From the NCBI GenBank assembly GCA_018884025.1, contig JAHLFB010000011.1, positions 1 through 63,800 on the forward strand: a DNA stretch of 63,800 nucleotides. Reading direction: 5' to 3'. The stretch is from Candidatus Phocaeicola faecipullorum. GTDB taxonomy: Bacteria; Bacteroidota; Bacteroidia; Bacteroidales; Bacteroidaceae. The position numbers and the translations under genes were made by a program. Position 1 is the stretch's first letter, and each line of letters opens with the position of its first letter. A model generated the notes under the pieces. That model saw only the letters and a program-made list of their open reading frames with translations, searched no databases and was not told the DNA's origin. Below, piece by piece: positions 52,075-61,789 of the stretch.

Positions 52075-52410
52075 TTATTTCAGCTTTTCTATTTCCTTAG
52101 CAGGATTCCTATAATAAACCTTACCTTCTATATACTCCTGAGTAGCTATCAAAGTTGGCTTTGGAAGTTTCTCATAATAACGAGAAATCTCTATTTGCTC
52201 TCTATTCTCAAAAACTTCTTCCAGATTATCATTGTAAGATGCAAATTCCTGAAGTTTCTTTGACAGGTCATTCTTCATTTCTACTGCTATCTGATTAGCA
52301 CGCTTGCCTATGATTGCAACAGTTTCATAAATATTGCCTGTGTCTTCACACAGTTCCATCATGTTACGTGTTACGGTGTTAGTAGGAGCATTTGACTTTT
52401 TGTAATCCAT
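52075..52410 (-). CDS. rpoZ: RNA polymerase omega subunit (Bacteroidetes type)
   Basis: A 111-residue protein. The omega/Rpb6 signature is ETVAIIGKRANQIAVEMKNDLSKKL (about 29-53), and the C-terminus extends with ALPKPTLIATQEYIEGKVYY-type sequence characteristic of Bacteroidetes omega. It assists assembly and stability of the beta' subunit. It starts 26 nt after bamD and is cotranscribed with it. Confidence 0.88.
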   Translation of the reverse strand: MDYKKSNAPTNTVTRNMMELCEDTGNIYETVAIIGKRANQIAVEMKNDLSKKLQEFASYNDNLEEVFENREQIEISRYYEKLPKPTLIATQEYIEGKVYYRNPAKEIEKLK

Positions 52411-52436
52411 AATTCGATATTTAATTATAAATGTTT

Positions 52437-53279
52437 TTAATAATCTTCTTCCACTGAGCCAACAAACTTACTGGCTTCTTTAAATATATTCTCTACTTCT
52501 TTAGAGTATTTGCTTTCCGGGAACTCATTCTTAAACGCATAATATTCGTCTATTGTCTCGCGCATACGGTCTTCTTTCTTTTCAAGCACACTTTCACGCG
52601 CCATATCATATTTTGCACGAAGTATCAATATAGACAAATCCTCACGCAATTTAGTATAAGGGTATTCCTTCAGTATATTCTGAGCTGTTACGACTGCCGC
52701 CAAATAATTATTACCAGAACTGGTCATTGAAGCATTTCCCGTATATGAGCCTAAATCATAATAAAGTTTTGCAGACAGATATTCTTTTTCTACAAGCTTA
52801 TCCTGTAACTCAAAAATCATATTCTGTGCTACATCATGCCTTTCTGTCCCTGGGAAATATTCCATATACATCTGCAATTCCTGTATTGCCTTATATGTAC
52901 TACTTTGATCCAATCTTGGTTCTGGTGTGTCAAGATACAAAGCCTTACCGGAATTAAATCTTGCCAACTCCGTATAAGTTCCACGAGGATAAGTTGTATA
53001 ATAAGTGTTGAAATAGTGCGATGCTGTTATATAATCACCCTGATTGAAATAGGTCATGGCCAACATATACAACGATTCTTCACCAAACCGAGTTCCCTTC
53101 ATTATAGGAATCAGTTCTTCCAAAATTGTTGCAGCCTTGCTATTCTGACCTTTTGCAAAATAAACCTTTGCAGCCTCATATTTATATTCATAATCCGTAC
53201 TCTTAAGTACGCTATTATACTCTCCACAGGAAGAAAGAAACCCTGCAGAAAGGAGAACCATTACAATGTACTTTTTCAT
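52437..53279 (-). CDS. bamD: Outer-membrane assembly lipoprotein BamD
   Basis: A 280-residue lipoprotein (lipobox FLSSC, Cys18) made of about five TPR-like helix pairs. AKVYFAKGQNSKAATILEELIP, SLYMLAMTYFNQGDYITASHYFNTY and the middle QELQMYMEYFPGTERHDVAQ are typical of BamD/YfiO. It is part of the BAM complex that inserts beta-barrel proteins. A promoter with GTTG, a 20-nt spacer and TAATTTTG lies just upstream. Confidence 0.92.
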   Translation of the reverse strand: MKKYIVMVLLSAGFLSSCGEYNSVLKSTDYEYKYEAAKVYFAKGQNSKAATILEELIPIMKGTRFGEESLYMLAMTYFNQGDYITASHYFNTYYTTYPRGTYTELARFNSGKALYLDTPEPRLDQSSTYKAIQELQMYMEYFPGTERHDVAQNMIFELQDKLVEKEYLSAKLYYDLGSYTGNASMTSSGNNYLAAVVTAQNILKEYPYTKLREDLSILILRAKYDMARESVLEKKEDRMRETIDEYYAFKNEFPESKYSKEVENIFKEASKFVGSVEEDY

Positions 53280-53298
53280 ATTTATAAAAATAGTCCTG

Positions 53299-53330
53299 CA
53301 AAATTACTGTTTTATTACGAATAATACAAC
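53299..53330 (-). promoter_or_regulatory. Promoter of bamD-rpoZ
   Basis: On the minus strand GTTG (53327-53330) and TAATTTTG (53299-53306) are 20 nt apart. The -7 box is 19 nt before the bamD start. Confidence 0.6.
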
Positions 53331-53417
53331 ATGAAAATCATTTTTAATGATATTTTTAGTTACAATAAAGCATAAAAACAAATATTTATGTACTTTTACA
53401 TCATAAAAACTACTAAC

Positions 53418-55442
53418 ATGAATTTTGAACTTATATCAGAATACAAGCCTACAGGAGACCAACCGGAAGCCATTAAACAACTTACAGAAGGAATAAAAAA
53501 TGGCGTAAAGGCACAAACATTACTTGGAGTAACAGGTTCTGGAAAAACTTTTACCATCGCAAATGTCATAAAGGAAATCAATAAGCCTACACTTATATTA
53601 AGTCATAACAAGACGCTTGCAGCGCAATTGTATGGCGAGTTCAAACACTTTTTTCCTAACAATGCAGTAGAATATTACGTATCCTATTATGATTATTATC
53701 AACCGGAAGCATATTTGCCGTCAACAGATACATACATAGAAAAAGACCTTGCCATAAACGACGAAATTGACAAGCTCAGGTTAGCGGCTACCTCTGCCCT
53801 ATTATCAGGCAGAAAAGACGTTATTGTAGTATCTTCTGTATCATGTATATACGGTATGGGTAACCCAGCAGATTTCTATGACAATGTAATAGAAATCAAA
53901 CGTGGAAAGTTACTTGACAGAAATGTATTCCTAAGACGTCTGGTAGATAGTCTGTATGTCAGGAACGATATAGAACTCAATAGAGGAAACTTCAGGGTAA
54001 AAGGTGACACCATCGATATATATCTGGCCTATTCCGACAACCTTTTGAGAGTTATGTTTTGGGATGATGAGATTGATGCCATAGAAGAAATAGACCCTAT
54101 ATCGGGACATAAAATGGCTGATTTCGATGAATACAAGATATACCCGGCTAACCTCTTTATGACAACAAAAGAGAGTACCTTAAGGGCAATCCACCAAATA
54201 GAAGATGATCTTACCAAGCAAGTTGCCTTTTTCGAGGAGAACGGAAAACCTTTAGAGGCAAAAAGGCTTTATGAAAGGGTAACATATGATATGGAAATGA
54301 TTCGTGAACTTGGACATTGCTCCGGAATAGAAAACTATTCACGTTATTTTGACGGACGAGAAGCCGGAACACGTCCATACTGCTTACTCGATTTCTTCCC
54401 TAAGGACTTTTTGCTAGTAATAGACGAGAGTCACGTTAGTGTACCGCAAATCAGAGCCATGTATGGCGGCGACAGAGCCAGAAAGAAAAACCTTGTAGAA
54501 TATGGGTTCAGACTTCCTGCAGCCATGGACAACCGTCCGCTGAAATTTGAAGAGTTTGAAGAAATGATTAATCAGGTGATATATGTAAGTGCGACTCCGG
54601 CAGACTACGAACTCATACAAAGCGAAGGTATTGTAGTTGACCAGGTAATACGCCCTACAGGACTTCTAGACCCAATTATTGAAGTAAGGCCGAGCCTAAA
54701 CCAGATTGATGATTTGATGGAAGAAATCCAGCAGAGGATTGAGGCAAACGAAAGAGTTCTCGTCACTACACTTACCAAACGTATGGCCGAGGAACTAACT
54801 GAATACCTTCTCAACAACGGAATAAAATGCAACTACATACACAGTGACGTTGACACCCTGGAACGTGTAAAAATAATGGATGAACTCAGACAGGGGATAT
54901 ACGATGTACTGGTTGGAGTAAACTTGTTGAGAGAAGGACTTGACTTGCCTGAAGTATCACTGGTGGCTATACTCGATGCAGATAAAGAAGGGTTCCTGCG
55001 TTCACACCGTTCGCTTACGCAGACAGCCGGTAGAGCCGCAAGAAACGTAAACGGTAAAGTCATAATGTATGCCGACAAGATAACAGAAAGCATGCAGCTC
55101 ACAATAGACGAAACAAACCGCCGCCGTGAAAAACAACTTGCCTACAACGAAGAACACGGAATTACACCTCAACAAATAAAGAAAGTCAGGACTCAAATTC
55201 TCGGAGACAAGGAAAGTACAGACGACAAGTCGGCAGCACCTAAAGTTTACACAGAACAAGTTGAGACATCATATGCGGCTGCAGATCCTATCGTTCAATA
55301 CATGTCAAAGGAACAACTTAAGAAAAGCATTGAAAGGACAAGAAAACTCATGCAGGATGCTGCAAAGAATCTTGATTTCATCGAGGCCGCACAATATAGG
55401 GACGAACTTATAAGATTAGAGGATATGCTGAAAAACAAGTAA
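53418..55442 (+). CDS. uvrB: Excinuclease ABC subunit B
   Basis: A 674-residue nucleotide excision repair helicase-like protein. The start at 53418 ([19 protein letters not shown]) matches the family; an upstream in-frame ATG at 53388 adds ten unlikely residues. Walker A is [12 protein letters not shown], the DNA-gripping beta-hairpin is [12 protein letters not shown], and helicase motifs [13 protein letters not shown] and [12 protein letters not shown] follow. The C-terminal UVR motif is [20 protein letters not shown]. It loads UvrC at lesions delivered by UvrA. Confidence 0.97.
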   Translation: MNFELISEYKPTGDQPEAIKQLTEGIKNGVKAQTLLGVTGSGKTFTIANVIKEINKPTLILSHNKTLAAQLYGEFKHFFPNNAVEYYVSYYDYYQPEAYLPSTDTYIEKDLAINDEIDKLRLAATSALLSGRKDVIVVSSVSCIYGMGNPADFYDNVIEIKRGKLLDRNVFLRRLVDSLYVRNDIELNRGNFRVKGDTIDIYLAYSDNLLRVMFWDDEIDAIEEIDPISGHKMADFDEYKIYPANLFMTTKESTLRAIHQIEDDLTKQVAFFEENGKPLEAKRLYERVTYDMEMIRELGHCSGIENYSRYFDGREAGTRPYCLLDFFPKDFLLVIDESHVSVPQIRAMYGGDRARKKNLVEYGFRLPAAMDNRPLKFEEFEEMINQVIYVSATPADYELIQSEGIVVDQVIRPTGLLDPIIEVRPSLNQIDDLMEEIQQRIEANERVLVTTLTKRMAEELTEYLLNNGIKCNYIHSDVDTLERVKIMDELRQGIYDVLVGVNLLREGLDLPEVSLVAILDADKEGFLRSHRSLTQTAGRAARNVNGKVIMYADKITESMQLTIDETNRRREKQLAYNEEHGITPQQIKKVRTQILGDKESTDDKSAAPKVYTEQVETSYAAADPIVQYMSKEQLKKSIERTRKLMQDAAKNLDFIEAAQYRDELIRLEDMLKNK

Positions 55443-55488
55443 AATGAAGGAATTATAAAATCTATTAACTAAATAACAAACAAAAAGC

Positions 55489-56610
55489 ATGAAGAACAAA
55501 AGCAAACTGGCACTTTTAGCAATGCTGACATGTGCATGTACAAACCAGAGCAATTACAATCTTACAGGTGAAATCAGCGGTATAAAGAATGACAGTATTA
55601 TAGTTTTTACAATTGACCCTATTACCAGGAAATCAATAAAATCTGACACTGTCGCAGTTATAGACAATAAATTTGCCGTCAATATACCTGATTCTTCCCT
55701 CACATCACTTTATATAATAGAAAAGCCGAAAGGGAACGAGGCTATCAGAATGTACGATAATCCACTTTTTCTGCTTCTTCCGGGCGAAAAGATGAGAATT
55801 AATGGAAACATTGACAATCTTTCCGCATCAGGAACGGAAATATATGATAAACTTAATGATACGAAGGACATAACAGATAAAGAAAATGAGATCAAAGGAG
55901 TAAGAAAAAAATTTACGGAAGCACACCTGACCAAAAATAAAGAAGCTATTGACTCCCTGAATATAATCATCAAAGATCTGAACGCACAGTTAAGTGCTTC
56001 AAAACTTGACTATATAAAAAATAACACTAATTCTACCCTATCTGGATATTTATTTCAAAGCTTGAGAGTTGCAGACGGTATAGAAGCTGAAAAACTGCTA
56101 GGCGAGAATGTAAAAAACGGTGTACTAAAGGAACTCATATCAAATACTGCAAACAATTACAAGAAGTTTGCCGCTATAGAAAAAGTTGCAGAGAATATAA
56201 AGCCTGGAAAACCTGCCCCAGACTTCAAACTAAAAAATATGAACGGTGAAGAAATGACTTTAGCTTCATTCAAAGGGAAATATACTCTACTCGACTTCTG
56301 GGGAACCTGGTGCGGCTGGTGTATAAAAGGTATGCCAGATATGAAGAAATATTACGCAAAATATAAAAATAAGATGGAGATTGTCGGCATATGTTGTAGA
56401 GACACTGAAAAGAAATGGCGTGAAGGAGTAGAAGAGCTCCAGTTGCCATGGACAAACCTTTACAACGGCAAAGCTGACGAAATAACTACAAACTATGCAG
56501 TTTCAGGATATCCAACAAAAATACTTATTGACCCTGATGGCAATATAGTAGAGATTTTTGTAGGCGAATCAGAAGAATTATACAAGAAGCTTGACGAATT
56601 ATTTGGATGA
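55489..56610 (+). CDS. TlpA-family thiol-disulfide reductase with DUF4369 domain
   Basis: A 373-residue exported protein with a short signal and a Cys at 15 or 17, probably a lipoprotein. Residues about 23-115 form a DUF4369 beta domain (YNLTGEISGIKNDSIIVF). A charged helical linker follows, then a TlpA thioredoxin domain from about 238 with FWGTWCGWC (Cys275, Cys278) and the cis-Pro loop SGYPTKIL. Likely a periplasmic reductase for Cys-containing exported proteins. It is a single gene ended by a strong terminator. Confidence 0.9.
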   Translation: MKNKSKLALLAMLTCACTNQSNYNLTGEISGIKNDSIIVFTIDPITRKSIKSDTVAVIDNKFAVNIPDSSLTSLYIIEKPKGNEAIRMYDNPLFLLLPGEKMRINGNIDNLSASGTEIYDKLNDTKDITDKENEIKGVRKKFTEAHLTKNKEAIDSLNIIIKDLNAQLSASKLDYIKNNTNSTLSGYLFQSLRVADGIEAEKLLGENVKNGVLKELISNTANNYKKFAAIEKVAENIKPGKPAPDFKLKNMNGEEMTLASFKGKYTLLDFWGTWCGWCIKGMPDMKKYYAKYKNKMEIVGICCRDTEKKWREGVEELQLPWTNLYNGKADEITTNYAVSGYPTKILIDPDGNIVEIFVGESEELYKKLDELFG

Positions 56611-56645
56611 TAACATATTCAGATATATATCTGTAAAAAATTAAA

Positions 56646-56698
56646 ATAGCCACAAAAGGGAATTAATATATTTTCTTTTGTGGCTATAATATTTTTTA
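56646..56698. terminator. Bidirectional terminator, TlpA gene / peptide transporter
   Basis: A perfect 13-bp stem, 56646-56658 with 56675-56687. A T-rich run (ATTTTTT) follows on plus and TTTAATTTTTT on minus. Confidence 0.85.
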
Positions 56699-58282
56699 TT
56701 TTTCCGGCATAAGGCTCTGTAATTTCCCAGACAGAAGGAATAAAACCACTGCAGCCGTCCCACTCATATACACAAAAAGGAGGAAGAAATCATGCAAATC
56801 TCCAACCTGATAACCTAAAAAGCTCTTCACCACTCCGCCCTCAGGATAATAACCGCTCAACATTCCGGCCATTTTATTTGCAGCAGACGTGCTGAGATAC
56901 CACACACCCATCAAAAGCGAAGAAAACCGTGCAGGCGAAAGTTTATACACCAGAGACAATCCTATTGGAGCAAGACATAATTCACCCATGGTATGAATGA
57001 AATAAAGACCGGTAAGCCATATCATACTCACCTTGACTCCTGGTTCCACATCTTTTACTCCAAATGCTATAAACAAGTATCCGAAAGCCAAAAGTAAAAG
57101 ACCTATTGCCTGCTTCTTAATAGAACTAGGTTCGATGCCCTTTCTGCCAAGGAAAGACCATAAACCGGCAAATAAAGGAGCCAACAGAACCAACATAATA
57201 GGATTGAATGACTGGAAATATGCTGCCGGCATCTCCCATCCTCCAATATTACGGTCTGTCTGTTCGTCAGCAAAAAACGTCAATGAAGCTCCCGCCTGTT
57301 CATAAGCAGCCCAAAAGAAAATTACAAAAAATGCTATAACATAAATTATTCCAATCCTAATCTTCTCAATCTTATCAAGACTGCGATCTGTAATTATGAG
57401 TACAGGCATTACTATAACAGTGGCATATATAAGAGAACCTATCCAATCGGCTCCCAAAAAAACATTTCCGCCAACCATATCTGAATTTCCAGTAATCCAA
57501 TCCCAATTTATTGAAAAAATCAACGTTAAAACTGCCGTACTTATTATTGCGACAATACTTCTGGCTGAAAGACGTGCGCTGGCATTTTCATCCTGCTTAG
57601 TACAATCAGCCTTCTTTTCAGGCGCAAGACCTACAGGATTGCCGTCAGGGTCGCAGATATATTTGTTCTTCAATAATTGAAAAATTACAGCTCCTAAAAT
57701 CATGCCGATACATGATGCCAGAAATCCCCATTTAAAATCCTCCGGATGCCCAGTGTTACCTATCAGTCCACAAATCAGCGGAGCAAGAGTAGAACCAACA
57801 TTTACTCCCATATAGAAAATTGTGAAAGCCGAGTCTTTACGTTTGTCGTCATCAGAATACAGGCGTCCTACCATTGTGGATATATTAGGTTTAAAGAAGC
57901 CATTACCCATTATAAGCAGTCCCAAACCACAGAACATCAACCATTTAGCTATGCCTATCTGATGGAAATAACATGCGCTGAGAAATAAAAGGAACTGCCC
58001 CAAGGCCATAACTAACGCACCTACAACGATTGACTGTCTGTTTCCCCAATACTTATCGGCAATATACCCACCAATCAGAGGAGTCAGATAAACAAGTCCC
58101 GTATAACTGCCATAGACCTGTGACGCCATTTCTTTATCAAACAGCAATGCCTGCACCATATAAAGCATAAATAGAGCACGCATGCCATAATAGCTGAAAC
58201 GTTCCCACATTTCAGTCACAAAAAGAAGATACAATCCCTTGGGATGACCTTTACTGTCTTTTACCACTTTTGAATTACTCAT
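56696..58282 (-). CDS. POT-family di/tripeptide transporter
   Basis: A 528-residue proton-coupled oligopeptide symporter with about 14 TM segments. The PTR2 signatures TEMWERFSYYGMRALF (the ExxER proton site) and FTIFYMGVNVGSTLAPL are present. A cytoplasmic loop between the two halves carries a charged insert (GLAPEKKADCTKQDENAS). It starts 1 nt after the stop of the secreted C1 peptidase gene, so peptide release and uptake appear coupled. Confidence 0.92.
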   Translation of the reverse strand: MSNSKVVKDSKGHPKGLYLLFVTEMWERFSYYGMRALFMLYMVQALLFDKEMASQVYGSYTGLVYLTPLIGGYIADKYWGNRQSIVVGALVMALGQFLLFLSACYFHQIGIAKWLMFCGLGLLIMGNGFFKPNISTMVGRLYSDDDKRKDSAFTIFYMGVNVGSTLAPLICGLIGNTGHPEDFKWGFLASCIGMILGAVIFQLLKNKYICDPDGNPVGLAPEKKADCTKQDENASARLSARSIVAIISTAVLTLIFSINWDWITGNSDMVGGNVFLGADWIGSLIYATVIVMPVLIITDRSLDKIEKIRIGIIYVIAFFVIFFWAAYEQAGASLTFFADEQTDRNIGGWEMPAAYFQSFNPIMLVLLAPLFAGLWSFLGRKGIEPSSIKKQAIGLLLLAFGYLFIAFGVKDVEPGVKVSMIWLTGLYFIHTMGELCLAPIGLSLVYKLSPARFSSLLMGVWYLSTSAANKMAGMLSGYYPEGGVVKSFLGYQVGDLHDFFLLFVYMSGTAAVVLFLLSGKLQSLMPEK

Positions 58283-58283
58283 C

Positions 58284-59465
58284 TTATTTTATCCCAAGTT
58301 TCTTTCTCAAATCTTTACTCAAAGCGTCTTTATGCATCATCACATAAACAGTCTTGGCACGTACAAAACTTTCAGACATATTGATATATCCACCGAAACG
58401 GTTTCTCTCAGTACCCCATGAGTTTTTTGTTATATAATACTTTGTACCGTTCTGGTCTTTTGTCAGTCCTGTGATATGCATCAGGTGATCATCTGTTGTG
58501 ACAAATGACTCATAGCCTTCCTGTCTTATTTCGGGAGTCACATCAATCTCAGGATACGGGTGTTCAAATTTATATACTTCTTCCAATCTTTCACCTGTTT
58601 TCATATTTTCAAAACGGGCTCTGTCCGTCTGACTGTAATCGTCCATTTTTGTAACCTCAGGATTTATAGCTACACCATTTGTAAATGAAAAGCCTTTTTC
58701 GCTTACGTCACCGTCCCAACATACTGTATATCCGTTCTTCAAAGCATCATCTGTAGCTGCCATCATTTCATCCAAAGGAAGATTGTACATTCTTGCGTGT
58801 TCCCAATTGTCAGGTATCTCCAATTCAAATTTCTCATAATAAGGCTTATGAGTAAAACTTGTAAGCATAACATAATCGTCCATATTAAGTCCAAGACTTT
58901 CAGCGAAACTTTTAGGAGTATATTCCTTTCCGTTATAGACGAAAGCTTCCGGAAGTTTACCCATGTATATATCGAACAAGCTATTAATTAACTCATAATA
59001 TTCCGGACTGCGTTGTTTCATTTTTACAGCCTGTCCGGCTATAGCAGACATATATCCTTCCAGTTCTGTATGATTATGGGTCTTAGAGTCATAATTTATT
59101 CCGCCATACACTTCTTCAGGGACTATGCCTACCTGCTGAAAAGCAGTCATCCAGCTAGGAGATATACTACCCTGGCCTATATTACCGTTTCCGCGACGAA
59201 GATAATTGTCTGCCAACTGATTCATATATTTTTGTCTTACGATGAACATCTCAGACAAGTCATATTCTCCTTTCCCCATTCTAATCAACTCAGATTCCAT
59301 AAACGAAGTAGTTGCAAAACACCAGCATGTTCCTGTAGCTGCCTGATTTTTTACGGAAGTGGCTTTATTTGAGACAATGTCGGTAAACTCATAGCCTTTT
59401 CCGTTCTGTGCCATAACGGCAGACGCTGTAAATAATGCTACAAATGTAAAGTTTCTTACTCTCAT
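58284..59465 (-). CDS. Secreted C1B cysteine aminopeptidase
   Basis: A 393-residue papain-family peptidase of the bleomycin hydrolase/PepC type with a Sec signal peptide (about 1-19, AVMA cleavage). Catalytic residues are Gln41 and Cys47 in QAATGTCWCF, His in DHLMHITGL and Asn in TKNSWG. Unlike cytoplasmic PepC it is exported, so it would trim peptides in the periplasm or outside. It forms a tight operon with the POT transporter. Confidence 0.9.
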   Translation of the reverse strand: MRVRNFTFVALFTASAVMAQNGKGYEFTDIVSNKATSVKNQAATGTCWCFATTSFMESELIRMGKGEYDLSEMFIVRQKYMNQLADNYLRRGNGNIGQGSISPSWMTAFQQVGIVPEEVYGGINYDSKTHNHTELEGYMSAIAGQAVKMKQRSPEYYELINSLFDIYMGKLPEAFVYNGKEYTPKSFAESLGLNMDDYVMLTSFTHKPYYEKFELEIPDNWEHARMYNLPLDEMMAATDDALKNGYTVCWDGDVSEKGFSFTNGVAINPEVTKMDDYSQTDRARFENMKTGERLEEVYKFEHPYPEIDVTPEIRQEGYESFVTTDDHLMHITGLTKDQNGTKYYITKNSWGTERNRFGGYINMSESFVRAKTVYVMMHKDALSKDLRKKLGIK

Positions 59466-59554
59466 CTTTCAATCTTTTAATATCAAAAATCAATATCCTT
59501 TTACATTATGAATTCTTTTCGCATGCAAATATAACTCTATTATATCATTAATGC

Positions 59555-59585
59555 AAAAAGCTGCCCATGTGTATGTAGCAGCTTT
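59555..59585 (-). terminator. Terminator after MATE gene
   Basis: An 8-bp perfect stem, AAAGCTGC (59557-59564) with GCAGCTTT (59578-59585), followed by T5 on the minus strand. Confidence 0.75.
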
Positions 59586-59614
59586 CGTATATAAAGTTCA
59601 AATATATATCAGTT

Positions 59615-60970
59615 TTATAAATTAAAGGATTTGATAAGCCCTATACCCTTAGAACGATAATACATTACGCCTACGATATCGGCCAACGCCCATCCGACAG
59701 GTACCGACCACCATATACCTGTATAACCTATTGATGGAACAGAAGCCAGAAAATATGCCAATGCCACACGAGTTCCCAAAGAAACAATAGTCAGAACAAC
59801 AGACATTGAAGGCAACGCTACAGCCCTGTAATAACCATAAAGGAGGAATAAATACCCTATCCCTACGTAAAAACTTCCCTCTATACGTAAATATCCTACA
59901 CCGATATCTATGATTTCCGTTTCTTCCGGTGATACGAAAAATGCCATCAGCCAAGGTGACATAAAGAATACCAGAGCCGACACAATAAGAGAAAAAACAG
60001 TAGTTATGCATACCGCGCTACGGATTCCCCTGCGGATACGTTCTATACGCCCAGCACCAAAATTCTGTGCTATAAACGTTGAAAAAGCGTTACCGAAGTC
60101 CTGAACAGGCATATATGCAAAAGAGTCTATCTTGACGGCAGCTGCAAATGCGGCCATAACCGCTGTACCAAAACTGTTTACCAGACCTTGAACCATAAGA
60201 ATACCAAAATTCATAACAGACTGTTGCACACCTGTCAAAAAAGAATATGATGTTATCCTGCCCAGTGACCGCCAGTTTATAACACAATCTGTACGCTGCA
60301 GACATAGTTCCGGAAAATGTCTGTGCGTATAAAGACAAAGCCCGACAGAACCGACGACCTGCGAAATAACAGTTGCCCACGCAGCTCCCTCAACACCCAT
60401 ATGGAATGAAACCATAAACAAGACATCAAGTGCAATATTCAGAATTACAGATACGATAAGAAAAACCAGAGGCACAACAGAATTTCCAACAGCACGTAGA
60501 AGAAATGCATAAAAATTATACACACAAACAAATATCATACCCGAAAAAACAATTATCAGGTAATCGTATGCCATACATTCCAGTTCCGGAGGAGTCTGTA
60601 AAATCTTTATTATAGGCAAAAGGAAAACTACAGAAAGAACATTCAGCAACAATGTAACACCACCCACAAGTAACATTGACGAGAATATACTCTGGCGCAT
60701 TCCTTTAAAATCTCTTGAACCATATTGCATGGAAAATACGGCACTACACCCCATACATAAGCCAATAAAAACTGAAGTAACGAAAACGATTAAAGCATAT
60801 GATGAACCTACAGCAGCCAAAGCATCTGCCCCCAGAACACGTCCAACTATCAACGTATCAGCAATATTATAACATTGTTGCAGAAGATTTCCCAACATCA
60901 GCGGAAAAGCGAAACGCAACATAGCTCCTGTTATGCTTCCATTTATCAAGTCTTCCTTACCCAAACTCAT
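59615..60970 (-). CDS. MATE-family efflux transporter
   Basis: A 451-residue, 12-TM multidrug/toxin extrusion protein. The ATG at 60970 is used; the in-frame TTG two codons earlier is less likely. N-terminal ITGAMLRFAFPLMLGNLLQQCYNIADTLIVGRVLG and internal repeats PVQDFGNAFSTFIAQNFGAG are typical of the NorM/DinF superfamily. Substrate and coupling ion (Na+ or H+) are unknown. It is a single-gene unit. Confidence 0.92.
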   Translation of the reverse strand: MSLGKEDLINGSITGAMLRFAFPLMLGNLLQQCYNIADTLIVGRVLGADALAAVGSSYALIVFVTSVFIGLCMGCSAVFSMQYGSRDFKGMRQSIFSSMLLVGGVTLLLNVLSVVFLLPIIKILQTPPELECMAYDYLIIVFSGMIFVCVYNFYAFLLRAVGNSVVPLVFLIVSVILNIALDVLFMVSFHMGVEGAAWATVISQVVGSVGLCLYTHRHFPELCLQRTDCVINWRSLGRITSYSFLTGVQQSVMNFGILMVQGLVNSFGTAVMAAFAAAVKIDSFAYMPVQDFGNAFSTFIAQNFGAGRIERIRRGIRSAVCITTVFSLIVSALVFFMSPWLMAFFVSPEETEIIDIGVGYLRIEGSFYVGIGYLFLLYGYYRAVALPSMSVVLTIVSLGTRVALAYFLASVPSIGYTGIWWSVPVGWALADIVGVMYYRSKGIGLIKSFNL

Positions 60971-61045
60971 ATACAACCTATCTATAATTAACCTTTCGGA
61001 GCTGCAAAATAAATAAAAAAACGGTAGTTAATTTTTGTAATTACA

Positions 61046-61086
61046 TAAAAAAAGTCTCCGGAACAAAAACATATGTTCCGGAGACT
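61046..61086 (-). terminator. Terminator after small exported helical protein gene
   Basis: A perfect 13-bp stem (61053-61065 with 61074-61086) and a T7 run on the minus strand. Confidence 0.92.
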
Positions 61087-61107
61087 CTCTATAATAAAAA
61101 TGATTTA

Positions 61108-61467
61108 TTATTTCTTTTCTATATCTATACCTTTGTTACGGAGTGTCATACCCATAAGTTTCAGATAGTCTGAGTATTGTTTCTCGTCCAAAGTATTCTT
61201 CATCAACTTAAGATTTCCGTAAACAGCCTTACGAACTTTCTCTTTGTTACCTTCTTTTGCTCTGTTAGCCAATTTCATTTCAGCTTCAAAGAAATCACAT
61301 ATATCAGCTACTTCTTCAGCCTGTGTAGAAGACAATTTCAAATATTTACCCAACTGAGCTTTATTTATAGAACCGTTCCACTTCTCTGCTGTTGTAGTCT
61401 GTGATCCGTTTGCAAATACTGTTGCAGAAAACGCCAATGCGGCGATAAATGTTAATCCTGATTTCAT
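61108..61467 (-). CDS. Small exported helical protein
   Basis: A 119-residue protein with a Sec signal peptide (cleavage near VFANG, about residue 20). The mature part is all-helical and charged: LGKYLKLSSTQAEEVADICDFFEAEM, then KVRKAVYGNLKLMKNTLDEKQYSDYLKLM. The layout of a helix ending in S/D-x-x-Q followed by long helices recalls Spy/CpxP-like (LTxxQ) periplasmic chaperones, but identity is not secure. Its leader holds a perfect 17-bp palindrome. Confidence 0.65.
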   Translation of the reverse strand: MKSGLTFIAALAFSATVFANGSQTTTAEKWNGSINKAQLGKYLKLSSTQAEEVADICDFFEAEMKLANRAKEGNKEKVRKAVYGNLKLMKNTLDEKQYSDYLKLMGMTLRNKGIDIEKK

Positions 61468-61789
61468 AATACCTAAAGTTTAATTTTTGTTGTTACCTAA
61501 AATACAATCTTTTTATGATTGCCTTAATTTAATCTCCAATTGACAAGTCTTGTCAAATTTTCCTGTCGTTTAGCTTAAGCTTTTATCTTTTTACCGATGC
61601 AAAGATAAGCACGTTTTCGATAACGGAAAAACAAATGAAAGGAAATATTCATTTATGCCGTCATTTGTTGATATGTATCAAGAAATGCGCGACATAATGA
61701 ACAATAATGTCATTTTAATATTAATGCAATATACATAAAAATAAAGCCCGATACTTTAATGTACCGGGCTTTATATATGTAGTCAGATA
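61468..61789. other. Intergenic region with palindromes upstream of small exported protein
   Basis: It holds TTGACAAG-T-CTTGTCAA (61540-61556, perfect 17-bp palindrome), AGCTTAAGCT (61572-61581) and a -7 box TATCTTTG (minus, 61600-61607). The predicted leader for the minus gene is about 125 nt. The nqrF terminator occupies the right end. Confidence 0.6.
61735..61774 (-). terminator. Terminator after nqrF
   Basis: A 10-bp stem, ATAAAGCCCG (61741-61750) with CGGGCTTTAT (61765-61774), extended inward by TAC/GTA. T-rich DNA follows on minus. Confidence 0.8.
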
